From: Clostridiales bacterium
GTDB taxonomy: Bacteria > Bacillota > Clostridia > Lachnospirales > Lachnospiraceae
DNA: 45,180 nt
Direction: 5' to 3'
Assembly: GCA_020859995.1 (NCBI GenBank)
Contig: JAJBVE010000064.1
Coordinates: forward strand, 1 to 45,180
The notes beneath the pieces were generated by a model that did not search any database, was not told the origin of the DNA, and saw nothing but the letters and a program-made list of their open reading frames with translations. The stretch's first letter is position 1. Each line of letters begins with the position of its first letter. A program made the position numbers and the translations under genes. Below, piece by piece: positions 9,881 through 18,580 of this stretch.

Positions 9881-12800
9881 TCACTTCGTGATCTTTACTG
9901 ATTTTTTGCTGCTCCATGCGGAGTAGTAGGTTGTGCCGTTTACTTTCTTATAAGTGCGGACGCGCACATAGTAGGTCTTATTTTTCGTCAGGCTGGAGAG
10001 AATCTTGCTGGCGGTTGACGCGCTGGAGACGGTCACCTTTTTGTTTCCGCTGGCGAAGGTTTTGCTCGTGGAGTACTGGATCTGGTAGCCGGTCACTTTT
10101 GTCTTCGTTTTCCATTTCACAGTCGCCTTTTTCGAGGAGGTGTTTTTCACGCTGGAAAGGGTCGTGCCGGTCAGGCGGACGGTGGTCGCCGCTGTGCCGG
10201 TTCCTTTTTTGCTTCCCGAGTAGGCCACCACTTTATAGTAATAGGTCGTGCCGTTGTTGCTTTTTACTTTTGTATCTGTGTAGCTCAGTGTCGTCGCGCC
10301 GGAGAGTTTCGCCAGCCTGGTGTAGCTTTTGGCGGAAGCGGTCTTGCGGTAGACGATGTAGCCGGATGCCCCGGTGACCTGCTTCCATTTGACCGTGATC
10401 CCGCTGGAAGTATTTGTCAGGCTGGAGATCTTGCAGGCAGCAAGCTCCATGGTCACGGTCGCGGATGCGGACATGGTCCCAAGCTTTGATTTGGCTGTGA
10501 CGGTCGCCGTGCCTGGTTTTTGAGCGGTTACCTTTCCGGAGGAAGTGACGGTGGCTTTGGAGCCGCAGCTCCAGGTAAAGGAGCTCGCTTTCACCTTCAC
10601 GCCGTTCAGATAGACGGTGAAGCTCCGGCTTTTGCCGACAGTCAGGGTCGTACTCGCAGAGGAGTACAGAGTAAGGGAGTTCGAAAAAGCGCCGGGCTCG
10701 AGCGCTACGGTCACGTTTTTCGTGGCATTATCCGGCTGTGTGACTTTCTCTGCGCTGTCGCAACCGAACAGCTGCACCCAGTACAGTGTACCGTTCTGGG
10801 AAAAGCATCCAATGCCGATGGACTCGTAGCTGCTGCCAAGAATGTTCGCTTTATGCCCGGAGGAATTCATCCAGGCTGTCATGACTGCGGACGCGGTGCT
10901 CTGGCCATAGGCGATATTTTCGCCGTAAGCTTTGTCTGAGACGGTAAAACAGGTCAGGCCGGATGGTCTGGTATGGCTGAAGCTGATGGCAGTCTCCGCC
11001 GCCCGTTTCATCGCGGCTTCCAGCAGGTCCGCGTCCATCGTCAGCTTGGAGAGGCCGGCCGCGGTCCTTTCTTTGTTTACAAGTTTTAATACTTCATAGG
11101 CCTGATCGTAATAATAGGTGCCGCTTAAGGTGACGGTTTCCATCGGATAATAGGAACCGTCCTCGATCCGCACCAGCCCGCTCGTTTTCACGGACAGTTT
11201 GCTGCAGGTGGTGAAAGCCGCGGCTTCTATTTCGGTCACACTGCTCGGAACGGTCAGGTTCTCAAGTGCCGTACACTCGTAAAACGCATAGCTTTTGATG
11301 GTTGTCAGACCGGTGGAAAGGGTTACTTTCGTCAGCGACGGGCAGCAGTAGAACAGGTAGGAGGGCAGTGTCGTTACTCCCGTTCCGATTTTTACCGTGG
11401 TCAGCGCGTCGCAGCCGGCAAATGTACAGGTGGACAGGGTTTCTACGCTGTCTCCGATCGTAACCTTCGTCAGCGCATCGCAGCCGTAAAATACGTAAGG
11501 CTCCACTGTTTTGACTCCGCCGCCAAGCGTGATGGAAGCAAGGGAGGTACAGTCACTAAACGCGTAGGAAGAAATCGTCTGGACTCCGCTTCCGAGCGTG
11601 ACGGACTTCAGAGACGTGCAGCAGTAAAATACATACTGCGGCAGTGATTTCACGCCGTTTCCTATCGTTACAGATTTCAGCTGTTCGCAGCCGCCGCAGA
11701 GTTCTCTTCCCAGGGTTGTCACAGAATCCGGAATGACCAGGGTAGTGATCGCGGTGCGTCCAATGGCGAATTCTCCCAGCTCCTGCAGACCGCTTCCGAG
11801 CGTGATCTGGCTGAATACATCGCAATAGGCAAACGCGAGATCTCCGATCGATGTCACCGCGTCCGGAATGCTGATGCCTGTCAGGGTCTCGCTGCCGTAA
11901 AACGCATATTCTCCAATGGTCAGAAGGCTTTCAGGCAGAGAAACCTCCGCCGCCTTGCAGTACGCGAAAGACCGGTCTCCTACATGAGTGATTCCTTCGG
12001 ATATCACGATCTTGTCCATTTCATACCCATACCAGGGAGCGTTATGATAAGTACTCGATGTATAGTCCGTCATCGCCCCGGACCCGGTCAGAGTCAGTAC
12101 GCCGTTTTCCAGGACCGCCGTAATGTTTCCGTCCTGCCAGGAAATGGCGGTATCGGTTTCTGCTTCTGTGTCCTCCTCCACAAGCATTGGCTCCGCCGCC
12201 TCCATTTCATCTATGGAAATCACGGCGATGCCGCTCTCTTCGTCTAAGAGGATCACGGTCTCCTCCGTCTCGAGAGTCACGGTTTCGGGTGTGTCCGCCG
12301 GTTCTTCTATCCCGGTTTCTGTATCCGCAGCTGTATCTGCGGTCGTATCTGTGGTCGTATCTACCGCAGTCTCATTCTCTGAATCACTGCCCGCAGCCGC
12401 TCCATTATCCTCTGACAAGCCGGTATCTGTCTCCGCAACTGTTTCTGCGGTCGTCCCAGCGCCAGTTTCGGTTCCGTTCTCCGTATCACTGCCCGCAGTC
12501 ACGTCAATGCCGGCAGATGTGTCAGCTTCCATTTCTGTGCCTGTCTCCGCGGCGGTCTCTGCTTCCGCTTCTGTACCTGTCTCCGCGGCGGCCTCCGAAG
12601 CTGTCTCATTTTCCGAATCAATGTCGGAGGTCGTGCCGGTATCTTCTGACGTGTCAGCATCTGTCTCCACGCTTACTTCCGGAGCCGTTTCATTTCCCAG
12701 GTCACTGTCGGAGGCCGCGCCGGTATCCCCTGACGTGCCAGCACTGGTTCCCGCAGTTGTCTCATCGGTTGTTCCATCGGCTGTCTCTGTCGTCTGAGTT

Positions 12801-13078
12801 TCCGTGTCTTTTGATGTCCCGGCGTCCGCTTTCTCAGAAGCAGCCTCATCGGTATCCTGCTCCGTCTCTTCAGACTGCCCCGACCCGGAGCTGTCCTGCA
12901 CTTCGATTCCGTCGATCTGCAAAGATCCCGCGGCATCAGAAGCAGAGCCTTCGGTTTCTGTGTCTTCTGACAGGTCTTCTTCTAAAATAACGTCATCTGC
13001 CGCAAAGGTTTGCGCGGCATACATGGGCTGCGACACCAGCATCAGTGCTGCCAGGGCAGCGGCTATCTTTCTTTTCAT
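9881..13078 (-). CDS. Secreted BspA-type leucine-rich repeat / CAP / Ig-like / FN3 surface protein
   Basis: The 1,065-residue product starts with a signal peptide (MKRKIAAALAALMLVSQ, cut near AQTFA). A Thr/Glu/Ala-rich acidic linker fills residues 30-310. BspA-like LRR_5 repeats of about 23 residues span about 340-630 (FYGCDALTKVTIGDSV pattern). A CAP/SCP domain follows at about 650-770 with the usual motifs SFSHTRP, YGENIAYG and SSGHKANIL, then a Big_2 bacterial Ig domain (about 795-875) and two fibronectin type III modules (880-1065). No LPxTG or choline-binding end is visible. BspA proteins bind host matrix or other bacteria, and bacterial CAP domains are of uncertain function. It has its own promoter and an RBS-like AAGGGGG about 12 nt before the ATG. 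Confidence 0.88.
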   Translation of the reverse strand: MKRKIAAALAALMLVSQPMYAAQTFAADDVILEEDLSEDTETEGSASDAAGSLQIDGIEVQDSSGSGQSEETEQDTDEAASEKADAGTSKDTETQTTETADGTTDETTAGTSAGTSGDTGAASDSDLGNETAPEVSVETDADTSEDTGTTSDIDSENETASEAAAETGTEAEAETAAETGTEMEADTSAGIDVTAGSDTENGTETGAGTTAETVAETDTGLSEDNGAAAGSDSENETAVDTTTDTTADTAADTETGIEEPADTPETVTLETEETVILLDEESGIAVISIDEMEAAEPMLVEEDTEAETDTAISWQDGNITAVLENGVLTLTGSGAMTDYTSSTYHNAPWYGYEMDKIVISEGITHVGDRSFAYCKAAEVSLPESLLTIGEYAFYGSETLTGISIPDAVTSIGDLAFAYCDVFSQITLGSGLQELGEFAIGRTAITTLVIPDSVTTLGRELCGGCEQLKSVTIGNGVKSLPQYVFYCCTSLKSVTLGSGVQTISSYAFSDCTSLASITLGGGVKTVEPYVFYGCDALTKVTIGDSVETLSTCTFAGCDALTTVKIGTGVTTLPSYLFYCCPSLTKVTLSTGLTTIKSYAFYECTALENLTVPSSVTEIEAAAFTTCSKLSVKTSGLVRIEDGSYYPMETVTLSGTYYYDQAYEVLKLVNKERTAAGLSKLTMDADLLEAAMKRAAETAISFSHTRPSGLTCFTVSDKAYGENIAYGQSTASAVMTAWMNSSGHKANILGSSYESIGIGCFSQNGTLYWVQLFGCDSAEKVTQPDNATKNVTVALEPGAFSNSLTLYSSASTTLTVGKSRSFTVYLNGVKVKASSFTWSCGSKATVTSSGKVTAQKPGTATVTAKSKLGTMSASATVTMELAACKISSLTNTSSGITVKWKQVTGASGYIVYRKTASAKSYTRLAKLSGATTLSYTDTKVKSNNGTTYYYKVVAYSGSKKGTGTAATTVRLTGTTLSSVKNTSSKKATVKWKTKTKVTGYQIQYSTSKTFASGNKKVTVSSASTASKILSSLTKNKTYYVRVRTYKKVNGTTYYSAWSSKKSVKITK

Positions 13079-13124
13079 AAAATCTTTATCCCCCTTTGGC
13101 GATTTTCCGGTTTTCTTATTTAGA

Positions 13125-13153
13125 GTATAACAGTTTGCCTCCTGTTAGGCAAG
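13125..13153 (-). promoter_or_regulatory. Promoter of the BspA/CAP gene with an overlapping dyad
   Basis: On the minus strand TTGCCT (13148-13153), 17 bp, TATACT (13125-13130). The sequence ttgcctcctgttaggcaa at 13136-13153 is a perfect 6-6-6 dyad covering the -35 box and half the spacer, which is a plausible repressor site. Confidence 0.65.
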
Positions 13154-13297
13154 GAAAAAAGTCTCATCGGCGCCGGGAAACAGCACCGCGCAATCGGATA
13201 ATCGGATAGGAGAGGCCGCGGAAAAAGCCTGAAAAACCGCGAGAATCATCAAAAAACTTATCGAAGCAGCAAAGGACTTTTGATTAAGACATAAACA

Positions 13298-14563
13298 TCA
13301 CTTACCAGATACCACTTCATACGAGATCCTTCCGGTTCCCTGGGTCCGGTTCATGGAGCTCATGACGCGGATCGAACCGTATCTGCGGCGAAAAACTTCC
13401 TGCTGCAGAAAATCCGCCATGTCAGAGACGATCTGGTCGATCGGTTCTCTTCCATTGTAGCGAAAATAAAAGGCCTGCCTTCCTGCGTCTACGCCTTGAA
13501 GAATATGGGCGCAAAGCTCTCTTTTGCTGTAAAAATCCAGATGGCTCTGTACAAAATAGTCCTCCGCTGCCGTGCGGCAGGCCGGCACGCCTGTAAAATG
13601 ACCATGGTCCCGGCGGATGCGCGCGTCTGAAAGGTTGTAGTAGTCATATTGGATTTCGTTTCTTTCCTTATTAGATGTGGTAATGTCCCAGGTCACGTCC
13701 AGATGGAAGGTCGTGCCATTGATTTTTACAATATTCCAGGCGTGAGGCTCTCCGTTTTCTATATCCGCGGCTTTCTCCGGCTGGTCGGCGCGGCCTTCCC
13801 TCGCCAGGTTTTGCCCCTCGCCGGGTTTTGCCCCTCGCCGGGTTTTGCCCCCAATCTTTGATTGTGGGGCGTGGTATGTCCCCAATCTTTGATTGTGGGG
13901 CGTGGTATGTCCCCAATCTCCGATTGTGGGGCGTGGTATGTCCCCAATCTCTGATTGTGGATGCGGGCATCCTCGCCCTTCGGGCGGAATATTCGTTTCA
14001 TTTGTGCTTCTGCCGCTTACAACGATGCATTTCATTCCAGCGGCGTTCAGCAACAGTTTCACGGCCTTGGCGATGCCCTCGCATACGGCCCTCTTTCTCG
14101 CGAATACGCCGGTGACGGAGTGGGCTGCCACGAGGCGGTTCACGTTTTCTGTGCAAAGAGCCTCTCTGTCATAGACTACATTTTCACAAAAGTAATCATG
14201 GACGCGCCGTACTTTGACGCTTTCCGGCGCATACTCAAGCCTGAGATCACGAACCAGCCTATTCACCGCGGCCTCTAATCTGGCATTATAGAGGGTCACC
14301 TGCTCCGGGCTGCAGAAGTATTGGGGAAGGAAGATCGTTTCTACTTTCGATATCCGCAGGTTGAGCGCGCTCTGATTAAAATAATAGAGGTGCGGACAGT
14401 CGTGGGTAATGGCGTGATAGACGCGATCGATCGTATCACTGTCCGCCGAAATGCCTGGCACCTGGATTTCCTTCTGAAGCTTTATAACGCCGTTATAAAG
14501 AGCCAGATAGAGGGTCTTTTCTGTCGGTGTCAGCTGCCGAAAGTAGTAGTAGTCATAGATCAT
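13298..14563 (-). CDS. Transglutaminase-like protein with a repeat-derived insert
   Basis: The 421-residue product carries the cysteine-protease-like transglutaminase triad: Cys161 in AVCEGIAKA, His274 in EPHAWN and Asp289 in HLDVTWD. The helical N-terminal region (1-150) and C-terminal region (300-421) match no function I can name. Between Cys and His, residues about 190-260 are an insert rich in His, Pro, Gly and Arg, encoded by 31-bp and 17-bp DNA repeats; the core resumes cleanly after it. It starts at ATG 14563 with GGGAGG 10 nt upstream. It is last in the kinase-VWA-PP2C cluster, 84 nt after the PP2C gene, with a hairpin between. There is no signal peptide, so it is probably cytoplasmic. 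A protease or peptide cross-linker role is inference. Confidence 0.75.
   Translation of the reverse strand: MIYDYYYFRQLTPTEKTLYLALYNGVIKLQKEIQVPGISADSDTIDRVYHAITHDCPHLYYFNQSALNLRISKVETIFLPQYFCSPEQVTLYNARLEAAVNRLVRDLRLEYAPESVKVRRVHDYFCENVVYDREALCTENVNRLVAAHSVTGVFARKRAVCEGIAKAVKLLLNAAGMKCIVVSGRSTNETNIPPEGRGCPHPQSEIGDIPRPTIGDWGHTTPHNQRLGTYHAPQSKIGGKTRRGAKPGEGQNLAREGRADQPEKAADIENGEPHAWNIVKINGTTFHLDVTWDITTSNKERNEIQYDYYNLSDARIRRDHGHFTGVPACRTAAEDYFVQSHLDFYSKRELCAHILQGVDAGRQAFYFRYNGREPIDQIVSDMADFLQQEVFRRRYGSIRVMSSMNRTQGTGRISYEVVSGK
13801..13851. repeat. Three 17-bp tandem repeats beside the 31-bp array
   Basis: Units tcgccgggttttgcccc (first copy with one change) begin at 13801, 13818 and 13835. Again the length is not a multiple of three but the reading frame stays open. 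Confidence 0.85.
13849..13970. repeat. Four 31-bp tandem repeats inside the transglutaminase gene
   Basis: Copies begin with ccccaatc at 13849, 13880, 13911 and 13942, exactly 31 bp apart with few changes. Each unit contains an imperfect inverted repeat (ccccaatc against gattgtgggg). As 31 is not divisible by three, successive copies are read in different frames, giving peptides such as PQSEIGDIPR, PTIGDWGHTT and PHNQRLGTYHA, with no stop in any of them. Confidence 0.9.
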
Positions 14564-14581
14564 TCCTGGTGGTCCTCCCTG

Positions 14582-14633
14582 GGTGTGAGCGTACGCGGAT
14601 CTTTCTCTCCTCCACCGCCTGTACGCTCACACC
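14582..14633 (-). promoter_or_regulatory. 13-bp perfect inverted repeat between PP2C and transglutaminase genes
   Basis: ggtgtgagcgtac (14582-14594) and its exact complement (14621-14633) enclose 26 nt. There is no T run on either side. A processing, stability or attenuation element, or a protein-binding dyad, fits better than a terminator. Confidence 0.6.
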
Positions 14634-14647
14634 TGCTCCGCGGCCCT

Positions 14648-15499
14648 TCAGGTAACCAGCGAAAATGCGTTCGGCGAAGGAGGGTTCTCCGCGCAGGCCG
14701 TTTCCGGGCAAAAGCAGGCCAGCGCCACTGTGATGTCATCGCCGCAGCCCAGCTCGCTGGTCTGGGCAAGCCATCCTTTCAGACTTGCCGCCACCGCGTC
14801 AAATCCGTATTCCAGGATCGTGTCGTAGTATTCGCGGCAGGTCTGCCCAAACGAGGCGTCGGATACATGGCTGTTAGAGAATCCATCCGTCGAAAGCAGA
14901 TAGAGAACGGGAGATGTTTCCTCCTCTTCGAACCGATGCAGGACCGTCACTGCTTTTTTCCAGGCATCCGCCGCGCAAAGGGAATTCGTCTGCGTGCCGA
15001 GGAATTTTTCCGCCTCGATGACGGGAGCCGCCCCCGCCGCGTCAATTTGGACGATGTCCCCGTCGCCGATCTGAAACGCGAATAAAAACTGCGGAGTCAG
15101 AAGCAGGCCAAGCAAAGTGGTGCCGTACAGGCGGCAGACCGCCTGCGCGCTCTCCTGATCCCTGCTTTCCGTGTGTATTTTGAGAATCCGCCTTTTCCAT
15201 TCTCTGTCAATTTCCTGCGCGATCTTTATCTCTCCCTCGCGGTTCAAGTACGCCATGAGCAGATCCGGATGTCCGGCAAAATTATCGAGCAGTTTCCCGA
15301 CCACGGAGCAAAAGACGCTGACCGCGACCCGCGCGCCGGTCCCGCTGAACGGGCAGGATTTGCTTCCGTGCCCGTCCGCGACCGCCAGAATGGTCGTCCC
15401 ATCCGGATATTCCATGTACATGTAGCCGTCCTGACAGGGCTGTCCGGAGCGTATGTGGGATGCTCCCTGTACTCTCCGGGCACAGGTTTTCCGAAGCAC
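14648..15499 (-). CDS. PP2C-family Ser/Thr protein phosphatase
   Basis: Metal-binding PP2C motifs are all present: CQDGY near the start, VADGHGS (Asp binding metal), YGTTLLGLL, IGDGDIV, STDGFSNS and GDDITVAL near the end. About 283 residues is a full PP2C_2 domain with no membrane or sensor part, so it is soluble. The frame extends to a GTG at 15508, but that codon touches the GGGAGG ribosome site; GTG 15499, three codons on, has 8-nt spacing and is preferred. The VWA stop is only a few bases upstream, implying co-transcription. It is expected to reverse phosphorylation by the kinase of this cluster. Confidence 0.88.
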   Translation of the reverse strand: MLRKTCARRVQGASHIRSGQPCQDGYMYMEYPDGTTILAVADGHGSKSCPFSGTGARVAVSVFCSVVGKLLDNFAGHPDLLMAYLNREGEIKIAQEIDREWKRRILKIHTESRDQESAQAVCRLYGTTLLGLLLTPQFLFAFQIGDGDIVQIDAAGAAPVIEAEKFLGTQTNSLCAADAWKKAVTVLHRFEEEETSPVLYLLSTDGFSNSHVSDASFGQTCREYYDTILEYGFDAVAASLKGWLAQTSELGCGDDITVALACFCPETACAENPPSPNAFSLVT

Positions 15500-15514
15500 A
15501 TCGATCACCTCCCT

Positions 15515-16312
15515 TTACCAGACATCCCCCGCGTCAATGTCCTCCGGAGCCGGAACAGGAGGTACGTTTATGGGAGTCTTCTGCTTCCCGACAGATCCCT
15601 GGCCACTGCCTGTGTCCGGGCGCTGAACGCTGCCTGTGCTGCTTCGGCCCATGACTGGATCCGGGAAATCCTCTTCTTCCTCGCGGGGCTTGCTGGGCGG
15701 AGCGGCCACCGTTTTCGGTACCTCGGTGGAAGCCCACTTAATCATATCGACAAGTACCGCCGCGTTATTCGCCTGCAATACCAGCTCCTTGTTGCCGGTA
15801 AACTCCGCAAGGACGTCGTCATTCGCGTCTTTGCCGATCGAGATGGCAATGCGGACTGCCTTCTTGCCCCATGGCATGGAAAGCAGCTTCTGAAGAGATT
15901 TTTTGTAATCATCTGTCGGCTGACCGTCCGAAAGCAGCACCAGCACCGGCGGCAGAGCACGATCGGACATCGGTGGTATCGTCAGCTGCTCGGAGAGCAA
16001 TTCAAAGGCTTTGCCCATATCCGTGAGGCCCTTCGCCTTCAGATCATCCCACGCAAAGTCTTCTACCGGAACCGCGTCAGTCGTCACCCAGGACGCGCCC
16101 GTCGCGAACTGCAGCGTGCGGATCAGCATCTGCGCATGAGGGTTTTCTGCCGCCACCTGCCGCATTTCCGGAAGCACGGACTGGATCGCGTAATTTACCG
16201 TGCCAATCTTTTCGCCGTCCATCGAGCCTGAACAGTCCACGGCCCAGATAAAATGTAACGGTCTGCTCGCGAGTTCTCCACCTGGTCTTCTTAAATTTAA
16301 AATTTCCGGCAT
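15515..16312 (-). CDS. VWA-domain protein, TerY-like
   Basis: The 265-residue product has a complete MIDAS metal site: D26-C-S28-G-S30 in AVDCSGSMDG, a TDMGKAF segment and LSDGQPTDD. The VWA domain covers about residues 18-200. The C-terminal tail (200-265) is Pro/Glu/Gly-rich and probably disordered. There is no signal peptide or membrane helix. GAGGA lies 7 nt before the ATG. In TerY-P modules a small VWA protein of this type is encoded with a PP2C phosphatase and a Ser/Thr kinase, as here; the VWA part is thought to be a scaffold or target. Confidence 0.88.
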   Translation of the reverse strand: MPEILNLRRPGGELASRPLHFIWAVDCSGSMDGEKIGTVNYAIQSVLPEMRQVAAENPHAQMLIRTLQFATGASWVTTDAVPVEDFAWDDLKAKGLTDMGKAFELLSEQLTIPPMSDRALPPVLVLLSDGQPTDDYKKSLQKLLSMPWGKKAVRIAISIGKDANDDVLAEFTGNKELVLQANNAAVLVDMIKWASTEVPKTVAAPPSKPREEEEDFPDPVMGRSSTGSVQRPDTGSGQGSVGKQKTPINVPPVPAPEDIDAGDVW

Positions 16313-16354
16313 ATTCTTTCCTCCTCATTCTTGATTATCTGCCTGTTTCGAGGG

Positions 16355-16459
16355 GCCGGACATCCGGCGGATGTCCGGCGGCACATCCTCAAAACGTTTT
16401 TTAATTCCTGTAGTCATGGTATCATCGGCACTTCGCTCCCCGCAGGGGGGGGAAGTGCC
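16355..16459 (-). promoter_or_regulatory. Two hairpins in the kinase-VWA gap
   Basis: Arms ggcacttc (16427-16434) and gaagtgcc (16452-16459, overlapping the kinase stop) enclose a G8 run. Nearer the VWA gene gccggacat (16355-16363) pairs with atgtccggc (16371-16379) across 7 nt. Neither has a proper T run, so read-through into the VWA gene is likely. Confidence 0.45.
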
Positions 16460-18525
16460 TACCGGAATTCTCCCTCGCAGCTGCCAAAGGAAATCCTGGC
16501 GTTGCTCTGGACCCTGGCGTTTTTCCCAGGTGTTACGGAAGTCTGGCCCCCGTCCGGATTTTTGTAGACCCAGTTTGTCCCCGTTTCGTTGCGAAGTCCC
16601 AGTACATCTGGGATACGCGGGTTAGGCGCTACTGTTCCCACGACCGTATCCATATCGTAATCATTATGAATATGGTGCGACCTGAGTTTTGTCCCCTGGG
16701 TCATCAGAATCCTGTGACGGCCGACGAGCAGCTTCCGGGGCACACGCAAAGCGTGGGAACAATTCCAGCAGATGTGAGGGGTTTGGGCCCGCTCTTTTGC
16801 CTCATCATAAAAGTTTTCCGCGCCGCAATGCGGACAGATCATAATCCCGCTCATCAATTCCGAGATCGCGTCCATCCACTGCCGTTCTGTCACACGGCGG
16901 TTCGGCGACTTCAGGCCGACAGTAAACGCCTGTGTAAACAGGTTTTTCAGGTATTCCGGATACAGCCCCCAGTAAATAATCGCGTTGTCATGGATGCCGC
17001 GCACGGGTCGGTTGCGCCGGTCATCGGGATCAAAGATGAATACCGGGTCAGACCCATAGAGGCGCTCCATCGCCGGCAGATCCATACATTTGATATTCGC
17101 CTCCAGCCGTCCGTTGAGCGGATGGTTGATGAAAAACATGTAGAAAAGCAATACCGCGAGCGAATGCAGATCCGTGTTTCTGGAAGGATACGCCTTGCCA
17201 AGGACGATCTCCGGCGCCATGAATCCCGGCGTCCCCAGCACGCCGCTGTCATTCCAGCTATTGACAGAGACATTATCATTATCACAGATCAGAACTTCGC
17301 CGTTTTCCGGATCGAAAAACAGATTCCCAAAGGAAATATCCCGATAGCTATAACCTCTCGCGTGGAGTTTTTCATATCCCCGGGTGAGATTGTACGCTGC
17401 CCGGCAAAGCATGTAAAAGGACGGCTCCGCTTTCCGTTTCATCAGATCAATGATGCTTTTATAGTTCTGAGGGCGCAGTTTCATAATGTACCCGAAAGAT
17501 TTATCACCCGGAAGACTGATCATATCCCGCGGCCAGAGGAAGGAATCGTCCGGGCTACCTTTGCTCAGCAGATTCCTCAGAATCTTTTTCTGGATATCCG
17601 TCGCGCTTGACGGGAAATACCATTTTAACGCATAGGTTTCTTTTTCGCCTGAAACCTCGTAAACTTCTCCCTGGGATCCGGATCCGATGCATTTCTTTAC
17701 CGTATACCGGGTGCCATTTTCCGAAAATAATTCCGTTCCTGTCTTGAGCAATCCTTCCATCCTTTTCTCCTTTCTTGTGTCTCTTACTCCGGATCTGTTC
17801 GGCAAAGCATTTTGTGCAAGCCAATATTCATCCATGGCAGCTCTCAATTGCGAAGCTGTTTTCAAATAAGGCCCGCGGCTTCCCAGCAGCTTCTCCAGTT
17901 CCGGTGTTATCCCGTATTCCATTCGATATTCATCGATGATCTCGCAGGCATCCAGCGCCTGATATAATTTCGCCCAGTCTGTATTTGCGCCCTTGTAATG
18001 TCCAAATAACACAACCTTCGCTTCCAGGGATTTTTTTTCAAATTCCTTTTTCACCTCCTGGTAATCGGCAAGCGCCTCCAGACCTTTCCGCAGCTCCTCA
18101 TCGGAAAGGGGCGCTGAATCCTTTCTCAAGGAAAGCAGCAGCTTTCGGTCCCTCCGGCAGCGGCGCCTCAGGCGTCCCAGAAAAGAAGACGATTCTCTGG
18201 AAAATCGTTTGAGAAGCGCCTCCCCATTGAGACTCAGAAACTCCTCCTTCCATTCCTTCCGCAAAGCCTGCGCGTATGACTCCACACGGGCAGCGAGGTC
18301 TTCTGTCGTCTTCGCCAGCGCCCGCACCTCGGACAGCCCATATTTCGTGACCCAGGCAAGGCGGTAGTCGTAGGGAATCTGCAGAATCCGCTCAATCTGC
18401 TGATCCTGATCCAGCTCCCAAAACTCTGCGCGGACATCATTGAGCGTCCGCCCGCATCCGGCACTCCGCGCTTCCACATTTTCCAGCCTGCGGTCTTTTT
18501 CACTTTGTGCCACTGCTGCTCTCAC
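16459..18525 (-). CDS. Ser/Thr protein kinase with zinc ribbon and C-terminal beta domain
   Basis: The kinase domain is clear: glycine loop GSGSQGEVY, Lys in YALKWYF, catalytic loop YRDISFGNLFF, metal loop CDND in place of DFG, and APEIV. A zinc ribbon follows (CPHCG and CWNC pairs), then a tail with LGLRN, TPGKN and SFGS spacing like a degenerate FHA fold. The N-terminal third is helical and charged, with FGHYKGANTDW resembling a helical segment of DUF4011-type SF1 helicases (recollection, not searched). The frame opens at ATG 18675, but that codon lacks a ribosome site and lies upstream of the predicted promoter. GTG 18525, after GAGGGG, or GTG 18513 is more likely. With the VWA and PP2C genes it makes up the triad. 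Kinase assignment is sure; the start is not. Confidence 0.85.
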   Translation of the reverse strand: MRAAVAQSEKDRRLENVEARSAGCGRTLNDVRAEFWELDQDQQIERILQIPYDYRLAWVTKYGLSEVRALAKTTEDLAARVESYAQALRKEWKEEFLSLNGEALLKRFSRESSSFLGRLRRRCRRDRKLLLSLRKDSAPLSDEELRKGLEALADYQEVKKEFEKKSLEAKVVLFGHYKGANTDWAKLYQALDACEIIDEYRMEYGITPELEKLLGSRGPYLKTASQLRAAMDEYWLAQNALPNRSGVRDTRKEKRMEGLLKTGTELFSENGTRYTVKKCIGSGSQGEVYEVSGEKETYALKWYFPSSATDIQKKILRNLLSKGSPDDSFLWPRDMISLPGDKSFGYIMKLRPQNYKSIIDLMKRKAEPSFYMLCRAAYNLTRGYEKLHARGYSYRDISFGNLFFDPENGEVLICDNDNVSVNSWNDSGVLGTPGFMAPEIVLGKAYPSRNTDLHSLAVLLFYMFFINHPLNGRLEANIKCMDLPAMERLYGSDPVFIFDPDDRRNRPVRGIHDNAIIYWGLYPEYLKNLFTQAFTVGLKSPNRRVTERQWMDAISELMSGIMICPHCGAENFYDEAKERAQTPHICWNCSHALRVPRKLLVGRHRILMTQGTKLRSHHIHNDYDMDTVVGTVAPNPRIPDVLGLRNETGTNWVYKNPDGGQTSVTPGKNARVQSNARISFGSCEGEFR

Positions 18526-18580
18526 CGCCCCTCGTTTTTTCGTCCCGCGTTTTTGATCAGACGCATGTTTTATATTAAGT

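Noticed and set aside
12123-12990. Long Ser/Val-rich plus-strand frames
   Set aside because: They are the antisense of the acidic linker of the BspA/CAP protein.
13801-13970. Possible CRISPR array
   Set aside because: Units of 31 bp and 17 bp follow each other directly with no unique spacers, and no cas gene is near.
15173-16231. 352-codon plus-strand frame over the VWA and PP2C genes
   Set aside because: It is antisense to two genes with complete family motifs, has no ribosome site and resembles no family.
16427-16459. Terminator after the kinase gene
   Set aside because: The hairpin is GC-rich but no T run follows on the minus strand; it is reported as an intercistronic hairpin.
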